From an uncultured Chitinophaga sp. (GTDB lineage: Bacteria > Bacteroidota > Bacteroidia > Chitinophagales > Chitinophagaceae), in NCBI RefSeq assembly GCF_937874145.1, contig NZ_CALNBI010000429.1, forward strand, positions 1 through 8,018: a DNA stretch of 8,018 nt. The letters are read 5' to 3'. Position 1 is the first letter of the stretch. The number at the start of each line of letters is the position of its first letter. Under the pieces are notes generated by a model. It was not told the origin of the DNA, did no database searches, and saw nothing but the letters and a program-made list of their open reading frames with translations. This document shows, in pieces, positions 1 to 7,016 of the stretch. The position numbers were made by a program, and so were the translations under genes.

Positions 1-60
1 CGAGTGGCTAGGCAGAGGTCTGCAAAACCTCGTACAGCGGTTCGAATCCGCTCGGTACCT
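1..60 (+). tRNA. tRNA-Cys (GCA), 5' end cut off by the window edge
   Basis: This is the 3' part of a cysteine tRNA. The anticodon stem GAGGT (15-19) pairs with ACCTC (27-31) around the loop CTGCAAA, giving anticodon GCA at 22-24. The T arm is AGCGG (36-40), TTCGAAT and CCGCT (48-52). The 3' acceptor strand CGGTACC (53-59) is followed by T60, the U73 discriminator typical of tRNA-Cys. The CCA end is not encoded. The 5' acceptor strand and the start of the D stem, roughly 11 bases, lie outside the window. A terminator follows directly, so this is probably the last gene of its transcript. Confidence 0.95.
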
Positions 61-66
61 CTTCTG

Positions 67-90
67 AAACCCGCCTTCATGGCGGGTTTT
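67..90 (+). terminator. Rho-independent terminator after tRNA-Cys
   Basis: A 9-bp perfect stem, AAACCCGCC (67-75) with GGCGGGTTT (81-89), closes a 5-base loop and runs into a T-rich stretch (87-90, then GCTTTT). It starts seven bases after the tRNA 3' end, as expected for termination of the tRNA transcript. Confidence 0.88.
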
Positions 91-326
91 GCTTTTACTG
101 CTAGGCCCGCGCAGTACCGGAAGGCAAATCTTAATCTATATCAATCTATACAGATTGCATGTACACGAAAGTACCTTCCTTCAACACCCAAACCCGCAAT
201 TGGTTCTCTGCATGTCAAGCTTTTGGATGCTTTGTTATCCCATATTAATTTTCAAATTGCTAAGAAACAGGTGCTTATAAATAGTGAATAATCAATAGTG
301 AATGATCGCCTTTTTTTATAAAAGAA
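91..326. other. Gene-free AT-rich spacer between tRNA-Cys and the lipoprotein gene
   Basis: I see no convincing coding region on either strand. The stretch holds a near-perfect tandem repeat (280-307), a direct repeat AATCTATA at 133-140 and 143-150, and a small hairpin CAATCT/AGATTG (142-147 with 152-157). No copy of the tRNA 3' end is seen here, so there is no evidence of an attachment-site duplication. Confidence 0.6.
280..307. repeat. Two-copy 14-bp tandem repeat
   Basis: AATAGTGAATAATC (280-293) is followed directly by AATAGTGAATGATC (294-307), with one mismatch. Short GTGAATA-type repeats like this are, from memory, frequent between Bacteroidota genes. No function can be read from two units. 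Confidence 0.7.
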
Positions 327-351
327 GCCCGTGCGCTTGCGCGGCACGGGC
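320..351 (-). terminator. Rho-independent terminator of the lipoprotein gene
   Basis: Read on the minus strand, an 8-bp perfect GC-rich stem (GCCCGTGC, 344-351 with 327-334) closes a 9-base loop and is followed by TTCTTTT (326 down to 320). It lies about 65 bases past the stop codon at 417. Two further hairpins (367-385 and 390-407) lie between the stop codon and this terminator. Confidence 0.75.
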
Positions 352-366
352 ATTCCCAGGTTCAGC

Positions 367-407
367 GTAGCATCTGCCATGCTACCCCGCGCCTTCACCA
401 GAAGGCG
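367..407 (-). repeat. Pair of perfect hairpins in the 3' untranslated region of the lipoprotein gene
   Basis: GTAGCAT (367-373) pairs with ATGCTAC (379-385) around five bases. CGCCTTC (390-396) pairs with GAAGGCG (401-407) around the four bases ACCA. With the terminator at 320-351 they make three separate stem-loops within about 80 bases, just after the lipoprotein stop codon. They have no T-run of their own, so they may protect the mRNA 3' end or be part of a small structured RNA; neither is shown. Confidence 0.6.
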
Positions 408-416
408 TTCCTGAAA

Positions 417-1721
417 TTATTCATTTCCATTTGTCAAAAGGACAGTCCCCTCATATGTATCCGGAAGCGGGCCCTTACCCATGGCAATAAAAAAGATATT
501 CAGAGGCGTTGTCACTAAAGTAGTAAAGCTTGAGTTCGTGAATACATTCCCCCACCATTGTCCACCTGTGTCTAAATAGTCATCGTTAATCGTATGGGGG
601 CAATTCGCAAAGGCCGTCTGGTTAGCATAAGGAATACCAGGGGCCTGGCCAAGAATGGCAGAATTTTCTTTTAAAACTTTTGACGCCAGGAATACAACTT
701 CATGGTCCTCTGTGCCCTGTGTAAATGTTTGGTCATCCGAAGACTGGAAATCAATGTTTACCAGATTGTGGGCAAATTGCGGTTGAATTATAAGATCAAC
801 CTGGCCATCCAGGGTAAATCCAACAATTTTTATCTTCCGTCTGGTGCCCAGCCAGTTTTTTGCCGTGCAGTACATTTGGGCAGTAACAAATCCTCTGATG
901 GTATTGTTGGGTATCTGGATCGCAAACAGCCTGATCCGGCAAGAACCAATTCCATCCCCGCCAATATCTGAAGAGTTCCAGGCTTGATTTCTCACTGCAA
1001 AACGTTGTCCATTAGGGATTGCAACTGATGAAATATTCATCACTTCATTGCCTACGCTCATTAAAGTAGTATTTAGCCTGGGGACCGAATCAATTGCAGT
1101 TTGCGAGAAGGGGGCATCAAGATCGGGGTCCGAATTTACATGGATGGAATTATCCTTTCCGTTGTAAAACTTAGTTCCGCGGCCTACCAGGTTCAGTACT
1201 TCACCTGGAGTTTTGTTGAGGAAGCTCACAATTTGTGATTTCCCAAAATATATAATGTCATTTTCTACCTTCACTATTCCATGGTCGTTTACCAGGCCTG
1301 ATTCCAACAATCCGGAGCAGTTCAGATTATACACTCCTGGCTGATCGGTTGGAGTAAGGGATGATTTATAGCGTTCAACTATTTTTAAAAAATCGTTATT
1401 ATCATACTGCTCTTTTTTTGTCACGGAATTATCCAAATGATTAACCGCTGTTTTAAACCGCTCGTACCGGGTGCGCATAGAAGTGAACCCAATCGATTGT
1501 TCCCATTTTTCCCGGTCGGAGTTTGTCAGGTTTGATTGCTCCGAAAGCGCGGAAAAGAAGGCTTCATAGTTTTTGAATGTAAGCAGGCCATTTTCTACCT
1601 TCATTAGCTGCACTTCCTGATCCGGTACCTTCTCGGGGGAACCAGTGTTGATGTCATGTTTTGAGCAGGAAGCGAAGAAGGTCAAAATCGCTGCTACCAA
1701 GGGTACAATGCTAAATTTCAT
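417..1721 (-). CDS. Lipoprotein of unknown function
   Basis: The 434-residue protein starts with a lipoprotein signal: a short charged start, a hydrophobic core (about residues 5-16) and FASC with the lipid-carrying cysteine at position 19, followed by SKHD. It should be anchored to the envelope; the K/D residues after the cysteine loosely resemble Bacteroidota surface-export signals, but not strongly. Residues 40-90 (VENGLLTFKNYEAFFSAL, then a WE...GFTS stretch) and 135-180 (a DHGIVKVENDIIYFG stretch) recall, from memory, short patterns shared by uncharacterised Bacteroidota lipoproteins. The C-terminal half looks like beta-rich secreted sequence and has four further cysteines (135, 261, 285, 374). 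No catalytic motif is visible. The gene stands alone between gene-free stretches. Sampled lines run at about 25-50% G+C, against about 58-67% in sampled lines of the neighbouring operon, which suggests a separate history. No ribosome binding site is seen before the ATG. Confidence 0.85.
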   Translation of the reverse strand: MKFSIVPLVAAILTFFASCSKHDINTGSPEKVPDQEVQLMKVENGLLTFKNYEAFFSALSEQSNLTNSDREKWEQSIGFTSMRTRYERFKTAVNHLDNSVTKKEQYDNNDFLKIVERYKSSLTPTDQPGVYNLNCSGLLESGLVNDHGIVKVENDIIYFGKSQIVSFLNKTPGEVLNLVGRGTKFYNGKDNSIHVNSDPDLDAPFSQTAIDSVPRLNTTLMSVGNEVMNISSVAIPNGQRFAVRNQAWNSSDIGGDGIGSCRIRLFAIQIPNNTIRGFVTAQMYCTAKNWLGTRRKIKIVGFTLDGQVDLIIQPQFAHNLVNIDFQSSDDQTFTQGTEDHEVVFLASKVLKENSAILGQAPGIPYANQTAFANCPHTINDDYLDTGGQWWGNVFTNSSFTTLVTTPLNIFFIAMGKGPLPDTYEGTVLLTNGNE

Positions 1722-2120
1722 AAATCTGGGATTTGAGTTATTGATCTAATAATTATCCGCATATCAATACCAATACAGCTCAAACACCGGGACACAGAGG
1801 TTCGAAGGCCTGCCTGTCGGGGGCGTCAGTTATGCTAAATTGGTTACTATGAAGGACCGATGGGAAGGATGGTATAAGGAGGCGGATCGGTATAAACGCT
1901 TATCCGCTTAGTTAAACCAATGCTTTTCTCCTACTACTGCGTGCTAACAAAACTAAAAATCGGGTTCTCAAGGCTCCGTTGGTCAACAAAGTGAAGCGAA
2001 TCTATAGAAAACAAACAAATAAAAAAAATCTAATTTGTGATTGGGCCATTCAAATCGGCCGGGCGATCAATTTACGACATGGCAGCTGCAACAGTGCGTG
2101 GTTTGTGTGTTTGTAAACAT
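1722..2120. other. Gene-free spacer with one possible gene remnant
   Basis: About 400 bases between the lipoprotein start and the operon terminator, with no gene I can support. A + strand reading frame without stops (1753-1911) has no initiator before its ATG at 1849 and leaves only 20 residues from there. The stretch 2005-2037 is very A-rich. Any promoter of the lipoprotein gene must lie here, but I could not find a convincing TTG/TAnnTTTG pair at the right distance. Confidence 0.5.
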
Positions 2121-2150
2121 AAAAAAAGCCCGATGCGCGGTGCATCGGGC
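2121..2150 (-). terminator. Rho-independent terminator closing the four-gene minus-strand row
   Basis: Read on the minus strand, GCCCGATGC (2150-2142) pairs perfectly over 9 bp with GCATCGGGC (2136-2128) around a 5-base loop, followed by seven T residues (2127-2121). It lies 22 bases beyond the stop codon of the DUF1080 gene and is the first clear terminator for transcripts entering from position 6864. Confidence 0.9.
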
Positions 2151-2172
2151 CCTGAAAATTCGGGACGGCGGA

Positions 2173-2910
2173 TCAGAGTTTGCGCAGCCAGATATTCCGG
2201 AAGCTCACCAGGTCGCCATGGTCCTGCAAAGCAATGGGCAGATCGCCATGCTTTTCGTAAAAAGGTTTGCCGATGTACAGCGTTTTGCCGAGCAGTTCAT
2301 AATTGTTCTGCACCAGCACGCCATTATGTATCACGGTAACGCGGGCGGGCGATTCCACGGTGCCGTCGCCTTTAAAGCGGGGAGCCGTGTAAATCACGTC
2401 GTATACCTGCCATTCGCCGGGCTGGCGGCAGGCGTTCACGAGGGGAATGCCCTGTTTGTAGAGGCTGCCGGCCTGACCGTTCGCGTACGTCTTGTTGTTA
2501 TAGTTATCGAGCACCTGCAGTTCGTATTGTTCCTGCAAAAAGATGCCGCTGTTGCCGCGGCCCTGGCCTTCACCTTTCACCACGGAAGGGGAACGCCACT
2601 CGATATGCAGCTGGAAGTCGCCGAAGGAAGCCTTTGTTTTGATGCCTCCCTTGCCGGGCGTTACGGTCATGGCGCCGTCTTTGATGGTCCAGGGGGCGGC
2701 GCCGCCTTTTTCGGATACCCAGTTGTCGAGGTTTTTGCCGTCGAACAGCACGATAGCATCCGAAGGTGCGCTGGTGCCCGTGCCGGGCGTTACTTTAACG
2801 GGCTGCGGTTCCCATACTTCGGTGTCTTGCGGTTTGGCTTCCTGCGCGGAAGCTTGTAATGCGGGCGCGGCGAATGCTGCGCAGAGGAAGAGTTTCGTGA
2901 TCCGTTGCAT
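2173..2910 (-). CDS. Exported DUF1080 protein (3-keto-disaccharide hydrolase family)
   Basis: The 245-residue protein has a Sec signal peptide (about residues 1-22, hydrophobic core ending ASAQ), so it acts in the periplasm or outside. The rest is one DUF1080 domain, a concanavalin-like beta-sandwich. Its family marks are LFDGKNLDNW (55-64), FGDFQLHIEWR (96-106), GNSGIFL (119-125), YELQVLD (129-135), HNG (195-197) and a C-terminal LQDHGDLVSFRNIW. Members are named for hydrolysis of 3-keto-disaccharides, which arise when a dehydrogenase oxidises the C3 hydroxyl of a sugar. The gene begins five bases after the stop of the Gfo/Idh/MocA gene, so the two are almost surely co-transcribed. That pairing fits oxidation followed by glycosidic-bond cleavage. 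Length is normal for a one-domain member. The family call is firm; substrate and exact chemistry (hydrolase or lyase) cannot be read from the sequence. Confidence 0.92.
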   Translation of the reverse strand: MQRITKLFLCAAFAAPALQASAQEAKPQDTEVWEPQPVKVTPGTGTSAPSDAIVLFDGKNLDNWVSEKGGAAPWTIKDGAMTVTPGKGGIKTKASFGDFQLHIEWRSPSVVKGEGQGRGNSGIFLQEQYELQVLDNYNNKTYANGQAGSLYKQGIPLVNACRQPGEWQVYDVIYTAPRFKGDGTVESPARVTVIHNGVLVQNNYELLGKTLYIGKPFYEKHGDLPIALQDHGDLVSFRNIWLRKL

Positions 2911-2915
2911 GTCGG

Positions 2916-4202
2916 TTATTTGGGAAGTTTGTAATTGTTATGATATTCGGGTGTGATGAAGGCATTGGCTTTTTTGTTGTCGAATTTGCCTTCGTAAGGG
3001 CGGAAGTAAATCCTTTCCCCGGTCCGGAATGCGATGTTGCCCATCTGTGCGTTGATGGCTACGTTGGCACCGGTGCGGATATCGCAATGGAGATCGTCGA
3101 GCTTGCGGGACTTGATCACTTCCAGCCAATTTTTTGTATGTTTCTCCAGGCCGTTGTCGTTGGCTTTCTTGCGGGAGATGCTTTCCATCTTGTCCTTCTC
3201 TGCGATCACTTCCCAACCTCCGCGGTCGAGTACCAGGGTGCCGTTGTTGCCGATGAAGGCGATGCCATGGTCGCGGCCGTAAGGGCCTCCATTGATGCCG
3301 GTAGCGTGCTCCCACTGCATGTTGAACCCGTCGAATTCATAGAGGGCGGTGAGGGTATCGGGTGTTTCGGCGGCATCGTCGGGGTAGGCGAATTTACCGC
3401 CTGCGGCTACGATGCTTTTGGGATTGGAAGCCTTCATCCCGTACAGCGCGTAATCGATGAGGTGCACGCCCCAGTCGGTCATCAGGCCGCCGGCATAATC
3501 CCAGAACCAACGGAAGTTGAAATGGAATCGGTTGGCGTTGAAGTCGCGCATCTGCGCAGGCCCCAGCCAGGTTTTATAATCCACCCCTGCCGGCGGTTTG
3601 GCGTTGTCGGCCACGGCCACGGGTTTCATCCATCCCATATATGCCCACACTTTCACCAGCCTTACTTTACCGAGCTGGCCGGAGTGTACGTAGGCGATGG
3701 CGTCGTTGAAGTGGTTCATGCTGCGCTGCCATTGCCCCACCTGCACCACGCGCCCCGTTCTTTCCTGGGCGTTCACCATGGCGCGGCATTCGGCGATCGA
3801 GTTGCCGATGGGCTTCTCCACGTATACGTCTTTCCCGGCAGACACGGCGTCGGTCATCTGCAGGCAGTGCCAATGGTCGGGCGTGCCGATCACAACGGCG
3901 TCGATATCCCTGCTTTCGAGCAGCTTGCGGTAATCGCCGTAGAGGGCGGGCTTTTTGCCGGTTTTCTTCTCCAGCTCGCCGGCGCGCCTGTTCAGCACGT
4001 TTTCGTCGATATCGCACAACGCAACGCAATTGGTTTCAGGGTGTTTGAGGAGGGCGTTCAGGTTGCTCCAGCCCATTCCGTTCACGCCGATCACGGCGAT
4101 GTTTACTTTATCGCTCGGCGAAAGGGCGCGAAGGGAAGACGGCAATAGGGCAGACCCCGCCAGGAACGCGGAAGTGTTGAACAGGAAGTTCCTTCTGTGC
4201 AT
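2916..4202 (-). CDS. Tat-exported Gfo/Idh/MocA family oxidoreductase
   Basis: An NAD(P)-dependent sugar dehydrogenase-type protein of 428 residues. I start it at the ATG at 4202: a longer frame reaches a TTG at 4247, but the ATG gives MHRRNFLF, a Tat motif with the arginine pair at residues 3-4, followed by a hydrophobic stretch to about residue 22. Tat export implies a folded, cofactor-loaded enzyme in the periplasm. The Rossmann domain shows VIGVNGMG (37-44) and an acidic residue after the second strand (CDID, 63-66). EKP (129-131) carries the family's conserved lysine, and DWGVHLID (243-250) supplies the likely catalytic histidine at 247. The C-terminal part resembles the Bacteroidota-type domain of this superfamily. 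Such enzymes often carry a tightly bound cofactor and oxidise sugar hydroxyls, C3 among them; the DUF1080 gene five bases downstream supports that. Upstream, 60 bases without a terminator separate it from the AAA+ gene. Substrate is unknown. Confidence 0.93.
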   Translation of the reverse strand: MHRRNFLFNTSAFLAGSALLPSSLRALSPSDKVNIAVIGVNGMGWSNLNALLKHPETNCVALCDIDENVLNRRAGELEKKTGKKPALYGDYRKLLESRDIDAVVIGTPDHWHCLQMTDAVSAGKDVYVEKPIGNSIAECRAMVNAQERTGRVVQVGQWQRSMNHFNDAIAYVHSGQLGKVRLVKVWAYMGWMKPVAVADNAKPPAGVDYKTWLGPAQMRDFNANRFHFNFRWFWDYAGGLMTDWGVHLIDYALYGMKASNPKSIVAAGGKFAYPDDAAETPDTLTALYEFDGFNMQWEHATGINGGPYGRDHGIAFIGNNGTLVLDRGGWEVIAEKDKMESISRKKANDNGLEKHTKNWLEVIKSRKLDDLHCDIRTGANVAINAQMGNIAFRTGERIYFRPYEGKFDNKKANAFITPEYHNNYKLPK

Positions 4203-4262
4203 GTTTTCATGTTTTGACGTGGAAGTAATAATCGAATTATCAGACAAGATAAAAAATTCCCG

Positions 4263-5765
4263 TTATAGTTCTTCGTCGTCTTCCAGATCTTCCGAAGTGC
4301 TGAAATTCATCATAGTCCCCAGCAGGTCCGAGAACCGCGTGGCGTTCTCCATCGACTTTTTGCTGAGCAGCGAATGGGCGGCCAGCCCGTGGAGCACCAT
4401 TTCCATCATGAGCAGCTGCTCTGGCCGGTTGGCTTGCGGGAAGCGCTTTTCGATCATCTCCGGCAGGCCGGTCACTTTCCGCAGCGCGGCTTCGTATTCC
4501 TTGTCCGATGCATCCTGCATGAGCTGCAACGCGTTGCCCGCATCGAACCACTGGATGACTGCCCGGTAGGGATTGAGGTCCTGCCCGCCGGACTTGCGTT
4601 TCTTGAAGGTTTCCGGGTTGGGGAAGTATTGGGCGAAGAGGGTGCGCAGGCTTTTGTCGAGCAGGTTGAGCGCCACCTGCAGCGGTCCTTCCTGTTCGCC
4701 TTCGTATACCAGTTCGATCTTGCCGGTAATGGCGGGAACGATGCCCTGGAGGTCGCTGATGCGCACGTAGGTGGAGGGCTCGCCGTGGAGAAAGGTCCGC
4801 CTTTCCGCCGCGCTCACGGCGTTTTCGAACGCGGCGATGGTCAAACGGGCGGAAACGCCGCTTTTCTTGTCGACATATTCACTTGCCCTGGCTTCGAAAG
4901 CCACCTGTTCGATGAGGCGCTTGATGAGGTCGGGCATCGTTACTTTATCCTGCTGCTCGGCATGCACGGCGGCTTCCTGTTCAGTGATGAGCAGGCTATT
5001 TTCCAGCGTTTTGGGGTAATGGGTGATGATCTGGCTCTCGATACGGTCTTTCAGCGGTGTCACGATCGAGCCGCGGTTGGTGTAATCTTCCGGGTTGGCG
5101 GTGAACACGAAAAGGATATCGAGCGGCATCCTTACCTTGAACCCCCGGATTTGTATATCGCCTTCCTGGAGGATGTTGAACAGCGCCACCTGGATGCGTG
5201 CCTGCAGGTCGGGGAGCTCGTTGATGACGAATATCCCCCGGTTCGAACGCGGGATGATCCCGAAATGGATCACGCGCTCGTCGGCATAACTCAGTTTTTC
5301 GTTCGCCGCCTTGATGGGGTCCACGTCGCCGATGAGGTCTGCTACCGAAACGTCGGGCGTGGCGAGCTTTTCGCCATACCGCGCTTCGCGGGGCAGCCAT
5401 TCGATGGGGGTATCGTCGCCCATTTTGGCAACCAGGTCGCGAGCGTAGCGGGAAAGCGGTTCGTAAGGGTGGTCGTTGACTTCCGACCCGGCCACGATGG
5501 GCACGAATTCGTCGAGCAGGTCGATCATCTGCCGCGCCATGCGCGTCTTGGCTTGCCCGCGCAGGCCCAGGAACAGGATATTATGGCGGGAAAGCAGGGC
5601 TCTTTCGGTGTCGGGGATCACGGTATCGTCGTACCCGATGATGCCGGGGAAAGTGCTTTCTTTGGCTTTGAGCCGTGCGATAAGGTTCTGTCTGATCTCT
5701 TCTTTAACGGATTTGTAAGTGTGTCCGCTTTTCTTCAGCGCTCCGAGCGTTTTGATATTTTCCAT
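4263..5765 (-). CDS. MoxR / magnesium-chelatase-like AAA+ ATPase
   Basis: A cytoplasmic AAA+ ATPase of 500 residues with no signal or membrane segment. Walker A is GLRGQAKT (67-74), with the alanine before lysine usual in MoxR proteins. The Walker B position reads VINELPDL (180-187), with asparagine where most relatives have DE. Sensor 1 lies in TANPEDYTNRG (222-232), a likely arginine finger is R241, and sensor 2 is SGVSAR (302-307). The stretch between Walker A and B is long, as in chelatase BchI-type proteins; databases often call this group 'magnesium chelatase', but no chlorophyll or cobalamin gene is near, so metal chelation is doubtful. Residues 310-500 form a helical lid and an extra C-terminal domain ending in an acidic tail (EDLEDDEEL). 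The gene starts four bases after the stop of the VWA gene, the usual partner of MoxR ATPases. Together they are expected to remodel or activate a client protein, which is unknown here. Confidence 0.9.
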   Translation of the reverse strand: MENIKTLGALKKSGHTYKSVKEEIRQNLIARLKAKESTFPGIIGYDDTVIPDTERALLSRHNILFLGLRGQAKTRMARQMIDLLDEFVPIVAGSEVNDHPYEPLSRYARDLVAKMGDDTPIEWLPREARYGEKLATPDVSVADLIGDVDPIKAANEKLSYADERVIHFGIIPRSNRGIFVINELPDLQARIQVALFNILQEGDIQIRGFKVRMPLDILFVFTANPEDYTNRGSIVTPLKDRIESQIITHYPKTLENSLLITEQEAAVHAEQQDKVTMPDLIKRLIEQVAFEARASEYVDKKSGVSARLTIAAFENAVSAAERRTFLHGEPSTYVRISDLQGIVPAITGKIELVYEGEQEGPLQVALNLLDKSLRTLFAQYFPNPETFKKRKSGGQDLNPYRAVIQWFDAGNALQLMQDASDKEYEAALRKVTGLPEMIEKRFPQANRPEQLLMMEMVLHGLAAHSLLSKKSMENATRFSDLLGTMMNFSTSEDLEDDEEL

Positions 5766-5769
5766 GTCG

Positions 5770-6864
5770 TTATAACTTTTTCCTTTTTCCGTTTTCGAAA
5801 TCGTGGAACAGGAACTGCCCCAGGTTGTCGGTCCCGGAAAAAAATGCTTTACCGTTATTGGTTTCCGTGAATTCGTTGACGAATTGCTGCAGCCAGGGAT
5901 CTGTGGCTACCATGAATGTGGTGATGGGGATTTTCAGTTTTTTGCATTGGGCCGCGAGGTTGAGGGTCCTGTTCAGGATCTTCCGGTCGAGCCCGAAGCT
6001 GTTTTTATAATATTGCTTCCCCTGTTTGAGGCAGGTCGGCTTCCCGTCGGTGATCATGAAGATCTGCTTGTTGGGATTGCGCCTGCGCCGCAGGATGTCC
6101 ATCGCCAGTTCCAGCCCCGCCACCGTATTGGTATGGAAAGGGCCCACCTGCAGGTACGGGAGGTCCTTGATCTCGATCTGCCAGGCGTCGTTGCCGAAAA
6201 CGATGATGTCCAGCGTGTCTTTCGGGTAGCGCGTGGTGATGAGCTCGCTCAGCGCCATGGCTACCTTCTTGGCCGGGGTGATCCGGTCTTCCCCGTACAG
6301 GATCATGGAATGCGAAATATCGATCATCAGCACGGTGGACGTCTGTGTCTTGAAATCCGTTTCCCGGATCTCCAGATCGTCCTGCTGCATGGAAAATACC
6401 TCGATGCCATGATTGATCTGCGCGTTGCGGATGGAAGCCGTCATATCGATCTGTTCCAGCGCGTCGCCGAAGGCGTAAGGCCGGGTTTCGGCATTCTGCT
6501 CGTCGCCCTGCCCTGATTTGCGGATATTATGGTCCCCGATGCGGGATTTCTTCAGTTTCCCGAAAATTTCCTCCAACGCCCGCTTTCGGATCGTCTGCTC
6601 CGTTTTGGCGGTGATGGATATCGTCCCTTCTTCTTCATTGTCCCGGATATAACCCTTGTCTTTCAGATCCTGTATGAAATCCCCCAGCCCGTATTCCTCG
6701 CTGGTGATCTGGAATTCCTTGTCGAGCTCGGTCATCCATTGCAGCGCTTCGGAAACGTCGCCGCTGGTGTACGTCAGCAGCTGGGTAAACACGTCCAGCA
6801 GCTTCTCGAAGGATGGCTGCCCATCGTCCGACGGGTTAAAACGGGTAAAAATAAACCCTCTCAT
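5770..6864 (-). CDS. VWA-domain protein, partner of the AAA+ ATPase
   Basis: I start it at the ATG at 6864 (MRGFIFTRF, 364 residues) rather than the TTG two codons upstream. The N-terminal 150 residues are mostly helical and charged. From about residue 170 to the end runs a von Willebrand A domain with an intact metal-ion-dependent adhesion site: DISHS (182-186), a threonine in the HTNT stretch (245-248), and ITDG (271-274). There is no signal peptide or membrane segment, so it should be cytoplasmic with the ATPase. VWA proteins encoded beside MoxR ATPases usually act as adaptors that bring the ATPase to its client through a bound Mg2+, as in nitric-oxide reductase, RuBisCO and chelatase activators. 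The four-base gap to the ATPase gene means tight co-expression. It is the first gene of the minus-strand row and is divergent from the TIM-barrel gene. The client is not evident. Confidence 0.9.
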   Translation of the reverse strand: MRGFIFTRFNPSDDGQPSFEKLLDVFTQLLTYTSGDVSEALQWMTELDKEFQITSEEYGLGDFIQDLKDKGYIRDNEEEGTISITAKTEQTIRKRALEEIFGKLKKSRIGDHNIRKSGQGDEQNAETRPYAFGDALEQIDMTASIRNAQINHGIEVFSMQQDDLEIRETDFKTQTSTVLMIDISHSMILYGEDRITPAKKVAMALSELITTRYPKDTLDIIVFGNDAWQIEIKDLPYLQVGPFHTNTVAGLELAMDILRRRRNPNKQIFMITDGKPTCLKQGKQYYKNSFGLDRKILNRTLNLAAQCKKLKIPITTFMVATDPWLQQFVNEFTETNNGKAFFSGTDNLGQFLFHDFENGKRKKL

Positions 6865-6952
6865 AGCCAACTAAATTACGGAAAAACAGAACACGCAATC
6901 GTTTGTCATGGCGGTATCACCTGGCGAAATACAACCGTTTGTCCGCAACCGC

Positions 6953-6982
6953 TTGTAAATCTGAATCATACCGTGTACTTTG
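6953..6982 (+). promoter_or_regulatory. Possible Bacteroidota-type promoter for the TIM-barrel gene
   Basis: TTG (6953-6955) lies 20 bases ahead of TACTTTG (6976-6982), close to the phylum's TTTG / TAnnTTTG pattern but one base short in the second box. It would give an untranslated leader of about 30 bases before the ATG at 7017. The 152-bp divergent gap must also hold the start of the minus-strand row, for which no good box was found. Confidence 0.4.
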
Positions 6983-7016
6983 TACGCATATAACGGTCAT
7001 TTTAAAATACACGTCT

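Noticed and set aside
1623..1631. CGGTACCTT resembling the tRNA-Cys 3' end (CGGTACCT), as a possible attachment site
   Set aside because: The match is only eight bases, lies inside the lipoprotein signal region, and no integrase is present.
2041..2859. Long + strand open frame opposite the DUF1080 gene
   Set aside because: It is the antisense shadow of a G+C-rich gene with clear family motifs; the translation matches no fold and is of unnatural composition.
2940..4148. 402-codon + strand open frame opposite the oxidoreductase gene
   Set aside because: Antisense shadow of the Gfo/Idh/MocA gene; rich in G, V, H and A with no recognisable domain.
4203..4247. Upstream extension of the oxidoreductase to a TTG at 4247
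   Set aside because: The ATG at 4202 places the Tat arginine pair at residues 3-4, the normal position; the extension adds 15 unremarkable residues.
4374..5870. 498-codon + strand open frame opposite the AAA+ gene
   Set aside because: It mirrors the codon structure of the minus-strand ATPase, whose Walker and sensor motifs are intact. The length is a by-product of high G+C at third codon positions.
6871..6878. TAATTTAG on the minus strand as a promoter box for the VWA gene
   Set aside because: It lies only six bases before the ATG, so the transcript would be almost leaderless; a chance AT-rich match is more likely.
6903..7016. Upstream extension of the TIM-barrel protein from an ATG at 6903
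   Set aside because: It would bury the signal peptide behind 38 residues of poor quality and run through the probable promoter.
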